Assembly: GCF_037975245.1 (NCBI RefSeq)
Contig: NC_092567.1
Coordinates: 24,794,876 to 24,858,875, forward strand
Source: Apostichopus japonicus
Taxonomy: Eukaryota; Echinodermata; Holothuroidea; Aspidochirotida; Stichopodidae
DNA length: 64,000 nt
Direction of reading: 5' to 3'
Part shown: positions 63,746 to 64,000 of the stretch, piece after piece
How positions within the stretch are numbered: the stretch's first letter is position 1
How the letters are laid out: every line of letters begins with the position of its first letter
Made by a program: the position numbers and the translations under genes
Notes under the pieces: generated by a model
Databases searched by the model: none
Told to the model about the DNA's origin: nothing
Seen by the model: the letters and a program-made list of their open reading frames with translations, nothing else

Positions 63746-64000
63746 CTGGAGAAACATTGATTGAGATGAGATGGTTGCAAATCTTCTGATGATGACAAAT
63801 TATGGAAACAAACAACACTGATGAAAACTGGCTTGATGAAGCTTTTGGAATGATTGCTGTTGCTTTTGATGTAAAGATGAAATCTAACATATATTTGGTG
63901 GCGTACGTAGTGGAACTGGCTAGGACATGTGCTGCGAAAAGACAGGGCAGACATCAATTACATAGCTCTGGGATGGACCCCAGAAGGTTCAAGAGCAGGA
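63746..64000 (-). other. USH1C intron running to the window edge
   Basis: AT-rich; no further exon recognised before 64000. Confidence 0.45.

Overview
The window is eukaryotic nuclear DNA: AT-rich, full of introns and crowded with transposon remnants. No bacterial-style gene is present. Two animal genes can be reconstructed exon by exon, both on the minus strand. The conserved protein families, long repeat-filled introns, TTAA-flanked and 8-bp-TSD miniature elements, and CR1/L2-like LINEs suggest a marine invertebrate, perhaps an echinoderm or other non-vertebrate deuterostome. That placement is an inference from gene content and repeat style, not a proof.

Left part (1161-38247, minus): a gene for Mediator subunit 25 (MED25). 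Nineteen coding exons are located. They cover the N-terminal von Willebrand A domain (exons at 38132-38247, 36016-36061, 35491-35615, 34053-34151, 23264-23348 and 11767-11920), a lineage-specific glutamine-rich middle (10989 down to 5894), the activator-binding ACID/PTOV domain (5460-3600), and a Gln-rich tail with an LxxLL motif and a conserved acidic-hydrophobic end (3164-1161). One short exon of the VWA domain, expected between 34052 and 23349, was not found. The introns hold an 84-bp minisatellite derived from an exon/intron junction (about 9950-10988), a 108-bp satellite (16490-21105), a related 47-bp satellite (28112-29430), a hAT-like element abutting a splice donor (21707-23250), and a nested transposon cluster (24594-26793).

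Middle (38248-51695): intergenic or 5'-flanking DNA. It holds a tRNA-derived SINE (38304-38684), a 5'-truncated but open CR1/L2-like LINE reverse transcriptase on the plus strand (39971-41869), TTAA-flanked miniature elements, and a hAT-type miniature element with a perfect 8-bp target duplication (45616-46379).

Right part (51696-63745 and beyond the window edge, minus): a gene for a harmonin-like scaffold (USH1C family). Twelve coding exons encode the C-terminal part of the harmonin homology domain, three PDZ domains and the stop codon; the N-terminus lies beyond 64000. The located exons join in phase from PDZ1 to the stop and leave no room for the coiled coil of vertebrate harmonin, and the protein ends before the usual C-terminal PDZ-binding tail.

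The two genes are not expected to act together. One is a nuclear transcription co-activator subunit; the other is a cortical scaffold of microvilli and stereocilia-like structures. The most notable observation is the 84-bp minisatellite. It starts exactly at the 5' splice site of a MED25 exon, repeats that splice site about a dozen times, and keeps a period divisible by three, so that use of the first downstream donor would add 28 residues in frame.
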